Shown here: positions 35,971 through 43,667 of the stretch, piece after piece
How the letters are laid out: every line of letters starts with the position of its first letter
Position numbering within the stretch: the stretch's first letter is position 1
Source: Microbacterium sp. BH-3-3-3
Lineage (GTDB): Bacteria; Actinomycetota; Actinomycetes; Actinomycetales; Microbacteriaceae
Length of the DNA: 64,000 bases
Direction of reading: 5' to 3'
Assembly (NCBI RefSeq): GCF_001792815.1
Contig: NZ_CP017674.1
Coordinates: 2,914,001-2,978,000, forward strand
Notes under the pieces: model-generated
The model's database searches: none
Told to the model about the DNA's origin: nothing
Seen by the model: the letters and a program-made list of their open reading frames with translations, nothing else
Program-made: the position numbers and the translations under genes

Positions 35971-36051
35971 TCCAAAGTACGCGCGCCTGCGGCGCCCCAG
36001 CAAATCCGGCTAGGGCGTGTCGCAAAATTCAATCGCCTTTTGGAGGCAACC

Positions 36052-36237
36052 ATGGCTAAGGCCAACAACACCAACGGGCTCCGCCCGGGTCAGCCCGCAC
36101 CTCAGTCGGGTCAGTACCAGCAGATCGGCCCGCGCGGTGGTCGTGGCCCGGAGCGAACGGTTACGCGCCGTGAGCCCCTGCCCCCGACCCCCAAGCCGGG
36201 CATGACCTACAACCTCGTCGACCGGACGAAGCACTGA
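36052..36237 (+). CDS. Small YjzC-like protein
   Basis: A 61-residue protein starting MAKANNTNGLRPGQPAPQSG and continuing with QYQQIGPRGGRG and a basic, Pro-rich tail. The RPGxxAPxSGxY pattern resembles the YjzC family of small proteins of unknown function. ATG 36052 has a strong TTTTGGAGG site 6 bases upstream. It is followed one base later by the zinc-ribbon gene, so the two form an operon at the prophage left end. Confidence 0.7.
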   Translation: MAKANNTNGLRPGQPAPQSGQYQQIGPRGGRGPERTVTRREPLPPTPKPGMTYNLVDRTKH

Positions 36238-36238
36238 G

Positions 36239-36376
36239 ATGGCGACCAAGCGGGTCAGCGGCCCGATCGTCGTCACCTGTCCGCGATGCCGTCGTAAACT
36301 CGGGCCGTTCTCGCGCCTGACTTCCGGTCGCGCATCGTGCGCTCACTGTGGCGCGGAGTTCAACGTCCGCATCTGA
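36239..36376 (+). CDS. 45-residue zinc-ribbon protein
   Basis: A very small protein, MATKRVSGPIVVTCPRCRRK at the N-terminus, with a second pair ASCAHCGAEFNV. The CPRC...CAHC arrangement is a treble-clef or zinc-ribbon metal site; basic residues flank it, so nucleic acid or protein binding is plausible. The ATG begins one base after the stop of the YjzC-like gene, and GAGATG context suggests coupled translation. No precise family is recognised. Confidence 0.7.
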   Translation: MATKRVSGPIVVTCPRCRRKLGPFSRLTSGRASCAHCGAEFNVRI

Positions 36377-36388
36377 CGATCCAGCAGG

Positions 36389-36428
36389 CCGAAGGCGTAT
36401 CACTTCTCCGGGAGTGGTGCGCCTTCGG
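36389..36428 (+). terminator. Hairpin after the zinc-ribbon gene
   Basis: CCGAAGGCG (36389-36397) pairs with CGCCTTCGG (36420-36428), with extra pairing TATCAC/GTGGTG inside. It starts 13 bases after the stop codon. No T run follows. Confidence 0.6.
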
Positions 36429-36467
36429 TGTATCCGCGACGCTCCGTCGGTTGAGTATGTAGTACAA

Positions 36468-36743
36468 ATGTTCGATACTACGAAGATGCATGATGACGGA
36501 CCGCGTTGGCACCCCGTCCTGCTCGCGCGCGAGACGCCGCCCGCTTACTGGTCCATGCGCGACTCGCACCACCGGGTGGCAGGGACTATCGAGCTTCGGC
36601 GTACCGAAGACGGGCCGCGTTATCGCGTCGAGCACCGAGGGGTGCTGCTCGGTTGGGCTACCTCTTTGTGGCTCGCAACCGAACGTCTGCACCGGGCGAT
36701 TATCTCGGAGGGTGTACCCCGAGGGGGTATAAACGGGACTTAG
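36468..36743 (+). CDS. Hypothetical 91-residue phage-region protein
   Basis: The frame from ATG 36468 encodes a soluble protein starting MFDTTKMHDDGPRWHPVLLA, with a beta-rich central part (IELRRTEDGPRYRVEHRGVL) and a C-terminal helix (SLWLATERLHRAIISEG). No family is recognised. The start is set by the palindrome TGTAGTACA at 36458-36466 directly upstream; the frame is open further back. No clear ribosome site is visible, so translation could be leaderless. Confidence 0.5.
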   Translation: MFDTTKMHDDGPRWHPVLLARETPPAYWSMRDSHHRVAGTIELRRTEDGPRYRVEHRGVLLGWATSLWLATERLHRAIISEGVPRGGINGT

Positions 36744-37083
36744 TGAGAAATGCAAGCTGGGAGTTTTCTGAAAGTCCGCGCGAGGTGTTCCGCGTAATTC
36801 CGGGGGGCAGTACGCGCTATGCGTGGAGCAATGTGCGTATATGTCCTCCTAACCCCCATGGCCCTTGAAAAAGTGGCGCTAGGCTTATAGGTGCGGGACG
36901 ATACTTCAAAGGAGAAGGCCCCGGCTTCAGAACCGGGGCCGTCTCGCGACTGAGAGTGCCAGTGCTCTATAACTGGATGGCTGGGGTACCCAGCGAGAGC
37001 CGTTCGGAACTGGCATTCCGGGCGGCTCTCGTCATTTTACGAGCGCCTGACTCTGTGATGCTACCGCAGATTTGATACAAATC
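36744..37083. other. Non-coding gap between the 91-residue ORF and the tail fibre
   Basis: About 340 bases with no gene. It holds a promoter-like pair, the candidate structured RNA at 36898-37038, and a perfect 6-base palindrome GATTTG-ATA-CAAATC at 37069-37083. Confidence 0.5.
36898..37038 (+). ncRNA. Candidate structured small RNA with strong terminator
   Basis: TTGAAA (36865-36870) and TATAGG (36886-36891), 15 bases apart, could start a transcript near 36898. It would contain hairpins GGCCCCGG/CCGGGGCC (36917-36940), CCAGT/ACTGG (36959-36976) and GCTGGG/CCCAGC (36980-36994), then a terminator stem CGAGAGCCG/CGGCTCTCG with inner CGGAA/TTCCG (36994-37031) and TCATTTT. The terminator loop CTGGCA is complementary to TGCCAG at 36957-36962, which suggests a loop contact or switch. 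No known RNA family is recognised. Confidence 0.35.
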
Positions 37084-37161
37084 CTACTCGCGGCGTTGGA
37101 TTTGCGGTTGTTCTTTGCGCTGCTGTTCCATTCGTTGTTCGCGTTGTTCTTTTTTCCGGGT
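37084..37161 (-). other. In-frame extension after the tail-fibre stop codon
   Basis: After the tail-fibre TGA (37162-37164) the same frame stays open for 25 codons to a TAG at 37084-37086. The encoded segment TRKKEQREQRMEQQRKEQPQ and onward is highly charged and would lengthen the coiled coil ending the protein. This points to a recent nonsense change or readthrough. Confidence 0.5.
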
Positions 37162-38016
37162 TCACTCCGGTTCGCGTAGCTTTTCCTCCAGCGCGAGAAC
37201 GCGCGCATTTAGCTGCGCCGTCTGCGCAATTAGAAGTTGGATGAAGTCGATGGAGTCCACGACGTTGGTCGCGGCCCAGTTCCCGTCATCGTCCACGGTC
37301 GTCTTATAGACCGCGAACCGCTGTAGGTCCGGGGACTCCGCAACCTCTTCCGCAATCCATCCCAGCGTTGGCTTGCCGTCACCGTTCTTGAACTTGTACT
37401 GACGGAGGGTCGGGAAGATGTTGCCCAACGTGCTCACGTCCGGGTCGTCCAAGAGGTCTTTGTAGCGCAGCGAGGACGTGCCCTTGGACACGCGACCGTC
37501 ACCGTTTATATATGCCACGGTGAACCCCGAGGTAGCCGCCGAGGCGTTGGGTAGGTTGAGGTCGCCGGTCATGGTGTCGCCGCCCTTAGCCACGCGGCCA
37601 TTCACGGCGTTCATTGCGTTGGACGCGGCGGATGCGGCGGCGTCGGCGTCAGCCTTGAGGGCTAGCGTCATGTCCGTTGCGTCCACACGGGCGACGGGTC
37701 GCCCGGAGCCGTCACTGAAGTAGAAACCGATCTGGTGCGCGGGGCTCGTCTCGATCTGTGCTGCGGCGAACGGGAAGTTCATCGAGTTGATCGAGGCGCG
37801 CTTACCAACCTCCGACGCCGGGGATACCCCAAGGGCAGAGCGCGCGGCGGCTGCGGTGGTCGCGCCGGTTCCGCCCTTGCTGATCGAGGTTACGGCGCTC
37901 GTGCGCTGCGCGATGTAATCCCTGGTTTTGTTTTCTTCAGTGTCAATGGTGTTTAGCGGGGCGGTGCCGGACACGAGGTCCATGCCCGCCGCTAGGGCTG
38001 CATCTCCAACTGCCAT
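37162..38016 (-). CDS. Phage tail fibre with S74 self-cleaving chaperone domain
   Basis: A 284-residue protein. The N-terminal part is Ala/Ser/Thr-rich with phage-fibre repeats (SKGGTGATTAAAARSALG and GDTMTGDLNLPN). The C-terminal part resembles the endosialidase-type intramolecular chaperone (peptidase S74): SSLRYKDLLDD supplies the catalytic Ser, then LRQYKFKNGD, LGWIAEEVAES, and a terminal coiled coil (LLIAQTAQLNARVLALEEKL). Such domains trimerise the fibre and then cut themselves off. It follows the large minor tail gene by 11 bases, with AGGAGAG before the ATG. Confidence 0.85.
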   Translation of the reverse strand: MAVGDAALAAGMDLVSGTAPLNTIDTEENKTRDYIAQRTSAVTSISKGGTGATTAAAARSALGVSPASEVGKRASINSMNFPFAAAQIETSPAHQIGFYFSDGSGRPVARVDATDMTLALKADADAAASAASNAMNAVNGRVAKGGDTMTGDLNLPNASAATSGFTVAYINGDGRVSKGTSSLRYKDLLDDPDVSTLGNIFPTLRQYKFKNGDGKPTLGWIAEEVAESPDLQRFAVYKTTVDDDGNWAATNVVDSIDFIQLLIAQTAQLNARVLALEEKLREPE

Positions 38017-38027
38017 GTTCTCTCCTG

Positions 38028-39746
38028 TTAGTTCTCGTCGATGGTGCCGGTGGCCTGGTCGATGGTGCCGACGGCGAGGTCAATCGCCCCGGCGGGGGTG
38101 TCGGTTGTTCGGGTGGTTATGGTCATTTCGTCTCGGTCGAGGTCGAACGTGACGCGCGAGGTCTGTCCGGTCTGCGTTGCTTGAGACGGCGGCACGATGG
38201 TTCCGTCAGCGCGCGGGGCCTCTTCAAGGACGACGGTTACGGGCATCTCTGCATTCGCGCGGAAGTCGGATACGGCGGTCGCTGTGACCTCGCGTCCACG
38301 TCCCTGGGCGCGGCGCACGGCGTATTGACTGAACCCGGGGCCGGGGTACGGAGTATTGCGCTCGAATGTCCTGAGGCGGCTGTAGCCCGCGGGGCCGTAG
38401 GCGTCCCGGCGTTCCTGAGTGTTGCCGTTGCGGTCGGTCCACTTGTAGACGGTGACTGCGGCATCGAACCAATCGGCATCGTCTCTCGAGAGTTTGTCGT
38501 CGGCGTCGATCAGGTTGATGCCGTGGCGGATCGAGAGCGCGCCGGGGGCGGTGAAGTCCTCTGCGCGGAGAGACCAGCGGCGCGTTTCGATGCACACGAG
38601 ACGCAGGCCGAATGACTGGACGATCGGTTGTAGGAAGTCCATCGCCGTCTGACCCGACTTCCACAGAAGTGTCTCGGGGTCACGCTCGATGAGGGCCGTT
38701 CGCCTCGTCGTGCTCAGGCCGGTATCGCCCTCCCAGACGGTCGTGTAGGCCGCGGTGTTTGCGGTGTTGCCGTCGAAGTAACCGGTGTCGGTTGGGTCGC
38801 CCGTGTACTCGCTCATGCGGAAGTCGGACCAGAGGACCGATTGGTCCGAGTTGAACCCGTGATAGGCGCGCACGATGACGTGTGTTGTGCCAACCGGGAT
38901 GCCAACACGGGTGACCACGGTCGATGTGGTGTTAGCTGCGGAGGTGCCGTAGGCGTCCTTAATGGACTTGTAGCTCAGACCACCATTGGTGCTGGCGAAT
39001 ACGCGTAGACGGCCCGCATTCGAGGACGGATTCACAACCGTGCTGGCGGTGCGCTGGCGTGCGCGGAGAAGGTACGTGCGGCCCGACATGCTCGTCGCCG
39101 GGAATGTCGTGTCGATGTAGCTATCAGTGTTCGCCGTGCCGCGGAGGTTGAACGCCGTGCCGTTGGTGTTGGACGTCCAGGTCGAGCCGGTCGCGCGGCT
39201 CAGCGTGACGTTGGTGGCGTTCCAGCCGGTCACGTTGACGATTGCGGCGGGGTTGCTCATCTCATTGACGGCATCCGCGTACACCCGGACGGCAAGGTCT
39301 GTTCCAGCCGGGAAGCTCGCGCCCGGTGCGGCCTTGCCGAGGACGTAGGTCACGATGTCGCGAAGTGAACTCTGACGGCTAAACAGGGCCTCATCGTCTG
39401 CGAGCGGTGCCCAGTCCATGAGGAGCGCTTCGTCCGACGCGAGGCGGAGAGACATGGTGCCGTCTCGGTACCTGATAGGGCGGTCGCGCAGAGTCATGTT
39501 GAATCCACGCGATGTCTTCACGCCGTCACTATCGGTGGTGTCGGCCTGTAGACGGACACGGGGCGGCGGCGAGGTACGGGGGTCGAGCGCGGCGAGGGTA
39601 AAACCGTTGGGCACGGAGATTGTGAGGTCGGCCTGCACGTGCGGAGCCTGGGAGTCGTCAAACGTCAGTGACCCACCGCGCACATTGATGTTGCGATTGG
39701 GCGGGCCGATGACGTAGGCGGAGTATTGGAAGGTCGTAGCCGTCAC
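38028..39746 (-). CDS. Phage minor tail protein
   Basis: A 572-residue protein from GTG 39746, which overlaps the upstream stop (GTGA) and has GGAGG nearby. The N-terminal third resembles baseplate or tail-tip proteins that follow the distal tail protein. The middle (about 190-340) has a beta-rich stretch with NVTGWNATNVTLSRATGSTW and a Thr/Asn-rich run like carbohydrate-binding folds. The C-terminus has the short repeats DLAVGTIDQATGTIDEN. It is probably the tail-tip or host-contact protein. Confidence 0.75.
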   Translation of the reverse strand: MTATTFQYSAYVIGPPNRNINVRGGSLTFDDSQAPHVQADLTISVPNGFTLAALDPRTSPPPRVRLQADTTDSDGVKTSRGFNMTLRDRPIRYRDGTMSLRLASDEALLMDWAPLADDEALFSRQSSLRDIVTYVLGKAAPGASFPAGTDLAVRVYADAVNEMSNPAAIVNVTGWNATNVTLSRATGSTWTSNTNGTAFNLRGTANTDSYIDTTFPATSMSGRTYLLRARQRTASTVVNPSSNAGRLRVFASTNGGLSYKSIKDAYGTSAANTTSTVVTRVGIPVGTTHVIVRAYHGFNSDQSVLWSDFRMSEYTGDPTDTGYFDGNTANTAAYTTVWEGDTGLSTTRRTALIERDPETLLWKSGQTAMDFLQPIVQSFGLRLVCIETRRWSLRAEDFTAPGALSIRHGINLIDADDKLSRDDADWFDAAVTVYKWTDRNGNTQERRDAYGPAGYSRLRTFERNTPYPGPGFSQYAVRRAQGRGREVTATAVSDFRANAEMPVTVVLEEAPRADGTIVPPSQATQTGQTSRVTFDLDRDEMTITTRTTDTPAGAIDLAVGTIDQATGTIDEN

Positions 39747-40111
39747 GCCTGGACCTCCTGGTAATCGACCGCTAGAACCCAGGCGTCTCGGGTTACATCT
39801 TCGAGGGTTAGCGAGATACGCCCGGAGGCAACGCACGTCATCGAGAGCGTGGCGCGTTCCTCAGAGGCGATGGTGAAGATTCCACCCGCAGCGATGAGGG
39901 CTCGTGCCGTGGCGCTTTCGGCCTCGGAGTTCGGGCCGTAGAAACCCATCTCAATGGTCCCCGTGCGCAACCCGGCAGGGCGGATCGTCACGTCCGGGTA
40001 GGCGCGTCCAAGGATCGGGTGAATGATCGTGCCGGATGCCTGCTCGGACGTAATCGACATGACTTGCTGAGGGGCGATAGTGGCATCGCCCACGGTGATG
40101 AGAGTTGCCAT
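39743..40111 (-). CDS. Phage tail protein, distal-tail-like
   Basis: A 122-residue beta-rich protein (MATLITVGDATIAPQQVMSI...). It lies between the tape measure and the large minor tail protein, the usual place for a distal tail or tail-tip connector. Its ATG overlaps the tape-measure stop (TAATG), and its stop overlaps the next start (GTGA), so translation is coupled. The role rests on position more than sequence. Confidence 0.65.
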   Translation of the reverse strand: MATLITVGDATIAPQQVMSITSEQASGTIIHPILGRAYPDVTIRPAGLRTGTIEMGFYGPNSEAESATARALIAAGGIFTIASEERATLSMTCVASGRISLTLEDVTRDAWVLAVDYQEVQA

Positions 40112-41337
40112 TAGTACTGGGCCACCGTTCCGCGTGCAACGATCTGACCAGGAATGGTGATCGTGGGTGGACGGTAATAGCGGATAGCGGAGTCATCCAG
40201 GTCTACACGCATCCGGACTTGGCGTCCGTTTAGGTGGTCAATAACGCCGTCCGTGTCGCCGCGGAAACGGCTAACGTCTGCGGATGCTTGACCGGTCTTC
40301 GCGTCAATCATGATCTGCGCGCCGTCTGGTAGCTGATAAACGGTATTACCGAGGTCGTCCACAGATACTGATGCGCTGTCCGCAGAAGTAATGAGACCCT
40401 TGAGGACGCTCTGCTGATCGTTGAACTTTGCGGTTGCATCCTCGACGACGCCGTTTAGTTCGCGGGCAGCGCCGACGGCCTTTAGGTCGGCTTCCACCTT
40501 GGCGTTCTGTGTACCGGAAAGAGCCTTGCCTGTCTCGTTGTACTGATTACCTAAGCGGATAGCGTCATCGGTTGCGCGGTTCGCAATCTCGTTCACAGCG
40601 GCCAGGGCGTTCATATCCCCAGCCATGGCGCGCGCAGCGGTCGCCAGGTCAATGCCGAGAATGTCGGCGTACTCCTTGGCCTTGTCGCGTTCCTCGCCGG
40701 TGATAATTTCGGAGGTGCGGGAGGCGATACCGATGGCGTCGAGGACGCTGGAACCTGCCTCGATATACGCCTGGGCTAGTCCGTTTGCGCGGTCCTCTAG
40801 CTCCTGTCGCCTCTCCTCTAGCTGCTGGAATCCAGCGACGAGAAGACCGACACCGGCTGCGCCACCGGCAAGGGCGAGCGATGCACCTAGACCTCCGACC
40901 GATCCGGCGAGGCCACCGAACACGTCCTGGGCGATCTGAGGAATGTCCTCAATATCGCCTCGGAAGGACGAGAAGGTTTCGCCTAGGTTTTGCTTGAGCT
41001 CGGAGCTAACTTCCTCGCCAGCCTCGCTGACCTTGCGCAGGTTGCGTCCACCGCTGTCGCCTATGTCCTCGATAGCCCGGTCGGCCTTTTTTGCGTCGGA
41101 CACAATGTCCTTGAAGCTGCGCTCTACACGTTCACCGGCTGCATCGATCTCGCGGGACGAACTCTTGGCAGCATCGCCCATGCCGTCGAGTTCGCGCTCG
41201 ACCTTCGACCCGGACTTATCGGCGTCCTTAGCTACGTCATCGAGCGCGTCGGACACCTCTTCCAGCGCCTTACCCAGGTCTTTGACCTGAGCTTGCGCCT
41301 GGCGGGTGTTCGCGCCAATGTCGAGTGTTAGGGCCAT
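40111..41337 (-). CDS. Phage tail tape measure protein, short
   Basis: A 408-residue protein. The first 130 residues are charged heptad-like coiled coil (KDLGKALEEVSDALDDVAKD), followed by a hydrophobic Gly/Ala-rich segment (GLGASLALAGGAAGVGLLVA, about 150-170) and more helices. This layout and its position after the tail tube genes identify the tape measure, which sets tail length. At 408 residues it is short and would give a short tail. The ATG overlaps the upstream TAA. Confidence 0.85.
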   Translation of the reverse strand: MALTLDIGANTRQAQAQVKDLGKALEEVSDALDDVAKDADKSGSKVERELDGMGDAAKSSSREIDAAGERVERSFKDIVSDAKKADRAIEDIGDSGGRNLRKVSEAGEEVSSELKQNLGETFSSFRGDIEDIPQIAQDVFGGLAGSVGGLGASLALAGGAAGVGLLVAGFQQLEERRQELEDRANGLAQAYIEAGSSVLDAIGIASRTSEIITGEERDKAKEYADILGIDLATAARAMAGDMNALAAVNEIANRATDDAIRLGNQYNETGKALSGTQNAKVEADLKAVGAARELNGVVEDATAKFNDQQSVLKGLITSADSASVSVDDLGNTVYQLPDGAQIMIDAKTGQASADVSRFRGDTDGVIDHLNGRQVRMRVDLDDSAIRYYRPPTITIPGQIVARGTVAQY

Positions 41338-41846
41338 TACTCTTGCTTTCCTTCGAGGGCGTTAGCGATTGTTCGGACGGTGGTTTGGACCCAGAGGCGG
41401 CCCATTCGGGGCACCATCTCTCGGGCGGTCGGCCAGAAGACGTAGCCGCGCTTTCCGGCGTGAGGCTTGAGCTGCGTGTTGATGACTCGGGTGACCCGGT
41501 GCGTACCGCCATTGCGGCTGCGGCGCTGGTAGGTCAACTTGCCTGTGTTCGCGCCGAACTCCACGGCGTTGTAATCCCGCTTCGGCTGTAGGCCACCCTT
41601 GAGGGCGCGGCCCTTACCGGCAGCTTGGATACGAACGTTCTGGTTCGACACGGTGACCACCGCCGTGCCGACAATCACTCGATGTTCCAAGCGAGTGTCG
41701 GCACGTTCGGCAAGGGCTTTGGTCCACTCGGGGGCGGCAACCCTTTTCGTCTGCTGTCTGATCTGCTTCTGTAGCGTGCGGTCGACTGAGCGAATCGCGT
41801 AGATGGTCGCCATAAGCTCGCGACTCTTTGTAACGTCGATTCGCAT
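41337..41846 (-). CDS. Phage tail-module protein of unknown role
   Basis: A 169-residue, strongly basic protein (MRIDVTKSRELMATIYAIRS; RVTRVINTQLKPHAGKRGYV). It lies where a tail assembly chaperone is usual, between tail tube and tape measure, but its basic character and size look more like HK97-gp10 type tail-completion proteins. No frameshifted second product is visible. The function is not assigned. Confidence 0.6.
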   Translation of the reverse strand: MRIDVTKSRELMATIYAIRSVDRTLQKQIRQQTKRVAAPEWTKALAERADTRLEHRVIVGTAVVTVSNQNVRIQAAGKGRALKGGLQPKRDYNAVEFGANTGKLTYQRRSRNGGTHRVTRVINTQLKPHAGKRGYVFWPTAREMVPRMGRLWVQTTVRTIANALEGKQE

Positions 41847-41850
41847 TGGC

Positions 41851-42264
41851 TTACGCGACCGTTCGGACCGGCTGTCCGTTGCAGGGCAGAGACACGGAAC
41901 CCGTGGCGATCTGGTCTACCGCACCACCGATTGGGCCGGGGACGATTAGCGCGTCAATTGTGTAGAGCGCTGCGCCGGTTCCCTTGCGAGGCTTGAGCTT
42001 GATGCTCTTCACAGTGCCCGCATTGGTTAGCAAATACTGCGAAAGGCTCGATGCCGTGGCGTGGTCCTGTGCGTATTCAAGGTTGAGGACCCAGGTAGCC
42101 GTACCGGCAATCTGCTGAATGGCTGTAGGGGCCATGCCTTTCCAAGTGACCGTGGGCATGGTGGGGACAATCTCAGCCTTGGAGACGGAGACCTCGTAGT
42201 TGTCGGCCCCGATGATGAGGTCGATATCGTTTAGAACGATGGGGGTTAGGGCAATCTGTGCCAT
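41851..42264 (-). CDS. Phage major tail (tube) protein
   Basis: A 137-residue beta-rich protein starting MAQIALTPIVLNDIDLIIGA. The N-terminal strand pattern and length fit a small siphovirus tail tube protein, and the position before the tape measure supports this. It is separated from its neighbours by 3-4 bases. Confidence 0.75.
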   Translation of the reverse strand: MAQIALTPIVLNDIDLIIGADNYEVSVSKAEIVPTMPTVTWKGMAPTAIQQIAGTATWVLNLEYAQDHATASSLSQYLLTNAGTVKSIKLKPRKGTGAALYTIDALIVPGPIGGAVDQIATGSVSLPCNGQPVRTVA

Positions 42265-42267
42265 GGT

Positions 42268-42639
42268 TTATTCCTTTGCTGCAATAACGGTGAGTGGGAT
42301 GGAGTACGCCATGCGGGTGCCGAACTGAACTAGTTCGGCGTCCTCGTGTTGAAACGACGTATCGAGGCTGTCGAGAATCAGCGGCACAATGTCTTCCAAT
42401 TCGTCAACGGCCATATCAGGGTCGTCGTGACCGGAGATCACAATGGCGTTCATGCGAATTACACGCTGAGAGATCGGCGCCTGGGGGAGTCGCCCGATGC
42501 TTGTGCTGCGAAGCTGAATTGTTAGGTCGCGTACCTCGTCGAGAATCCGCTCGGTGGCCACGACATTGATCGCCGGAAGCGCCTCATTCGCCGTGAGCAG
42601 TTCAATGAGGAGGTCTGCAACCTGCTGACGGACGCTCAC
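42268..42639 (-). CDS. Phage tail terminator/minor tail protein
   Basis: A 123-residue protein from GTG 42639, which overlaps the upstream stop (GTGA). It starts with VSVRQQVADLLIELLTANEA and continues with a mixed alpha/beta part. Size and place between head-tail connector and tail tube match tail-terminator proteins. Frames open upstream to 42690 would overlap the connector gene and are less likely. Confidence 0.65.
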   Translation of the reverse strand: MSVRQQVADLLIELLTANEALPAINVVATERILDEVRDLTIQLRSTSIGRLPQAPISQRVIRMNAIVISGHDDPDMAVDELEDIVPLILDSLDTSFQHEDAELVQFGTRMAYSIPLTVIAAKE

Positions 42640-42962
42640 GCGATACCGCCCCACGCCGTAACGGGCCGTAGAAGCTGGCGGACGTGCCAATCAAGGGGAG
42701 TCGACACGATCTGTCCGTAGCCTGTTTCGGGGTCTACCGGCTGAGTGTCACCGTTCACCGCGTTGTATACGTTGCGTGCGTGCATTACCTGAGCAAGGCG
42801 ATAGTGCTCGGGAACCGCGTCATCTTCGGTAAGGGCGATGGGGGCGAACGCGAGGCAGGCAGCGCGAGCAACCGTGAGATAGGTCGAAACAATCTCATCG
42901 TTTAGCCGCGCCGCGTCTTTCCAGAAGATGCGTGCGGTCATTGGTGTGTGCCAGCTAGCCAT
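42636..42962 (-). CDS. Phage head-tail connector-like protein
   Basis: A 108-residue, mostly helical protein (MASWHTPMTARIFWKDAARL; AQVMHARNVYNAV). Small helical proteins directly after the capsid gene usually form the head-tail adaptor ring. The start at 42962 leaves an 18-base gap after the capsid fragment, with AGGGGC upstream. If the head is lost, its partner no longer exists here. Confidence 0.65.
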   Translation of the reverse strand: MASWHTPMTARIFWKDAARLNDEIVSTYLTVARAACLAFAPIALTEDDAVPEHYRLAQVMHARNVYNAVNGDTQPVDPETGYGQIVSTPLDWHVRQLLRPVTAWGGIA

Positions 42963-42979
42963 GCGTTCGCCCCTGGTCC

Positions 42980-43345
42980 TCACGCGGTAACTGTGACTGA
43001 GCGGATAGCGGCAGAGTTGTTCGCGATGCTCGCGTAATAAGCGAACACGGCAACATCGACTCCACCGTGGTGAACGTCAAGACCCTCGACACGGATCGGA
43101 GTTCCGGGGAGCGTGTAGAACGTCGCAGCCTCACGTGCTCCGACGATGACCTTGCCAGCGCCAATGTTCCCGGGGACGATCTTGAACGACGCGAAGTCGC
43201 CCTCTTCGAGTCCAAAACCGGCGTTAAGGAATGCCAGCTTGTCGTTATCCGAGGTGAGTAGAACATCGCGGTAAAGCTCGGGGCTCACAATGGCGAAGCT
43301 CGGGCGGTTCTCAGTACCGATGACACCAGGCGGAAAGATCAAGGA
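42980..43345 (-). pseudogene. Major capsid protein, C-terminal fragment
   Basis: The last 110-115 residues look like the C-terminal part of a phage major capsid protein: ENRPSFAIVSPELYRDVLLT, then GLEEGDFASFKIVPGNIGAG, ATFYTLPGTPIRVEGLDVHH and a closing IRSVTVTA. The frame stays open to 43516, but the added sequence is antisense to plus-strand genes and has no capsid character. Complete capsid proteins usually have about 300 residues or more, so the 5' part is missing. The cut lies at about 43320-43345. Confidence 0.7.
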
Positions 43346-43667
43346 TGGTCGAGCCGAGGAGTGGCACGGCTTCTCGCTCGTGCCCGCTCTCAACTCGGCT
43401 GTTATCACTAACGATGGAGGAAAGGCCGCGCCTCGACCATTCGAGGCTGAAATACTGCGAGTCCTCGCGGACGGCGAAGAACACACCGGCACGGAGATTC
43501 GCCAGGCCTGCGGCATCGACTCAACCTCGTCAGCCGACTACAAAACGTGGCAACGCACGATGACGCACGTCGCCAGCTTCGACTACGTGACGAAGACGGG
43601 CGCGAAGACCGCGCCACGCTACTCAATGCCCCCGCTCCCTGAGCTAGCTGTTAAGGCTCCGGCATGA
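43290..43667 (+). CDS. Winged-helix-like protein, chimeric at a deletion junction
   Basis: The frame from ATG 43290 would encode 125 residues, but the first 20 or so are antisense to the capsid fragment. The credible part starts near residue 50: FEAEILRVLADGEEHTGTEI, then a helix-turn-helix-like segment and a basic end. It may have been a DNA-binding phage protein cut by the deletion that removed the head genes. GTG 43380 is another possible start. Its stop overlaps the next ATG by 4 bases. Confidence 0.45.
   Translation: MAKLGRFSVPMTPGGKIKDGRAEEWHGFSLVPALNSAVITNDGGKAAPRPFEAEILRVLADGEEHTGTEIRQACGIDSTSSADYKTWQRTMTHVASFDYVTKTGAKTAPRYSMPPLPELAVKAPA

Larger units (their letters stand above)
35497..36051. 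other. Non-coding left end of the prophage remnant
   Basis: This 555-base gap drops in G+C from left to right and is the likely host/prophage boundary. It holds no convincing gene; a frame open from 35653 into the YjzC-like gene lacks family features. Visible elements, listed separately, are a 16-base repeat copy, a palindrome, a 10-base direct repeat, DnaA-box-like sequences, TGTAGT-type repeats and attenuator-like hairpins. Confidence 0.6.

Noticed and set aside
35653..36051. Upstream extension of the YjzC-like gene
   Set aside because: No family similarity, and the strong TTTTGGAGG ribosome site lies directly before ATG 36052.
37115..37309. 64-codon plus-strand frame overlapping the tail-fibre end
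   Set aside because: Antisense to the tail fibre and its in-frame extension; Ser/Arg/Cys-rich with no ribosome site.
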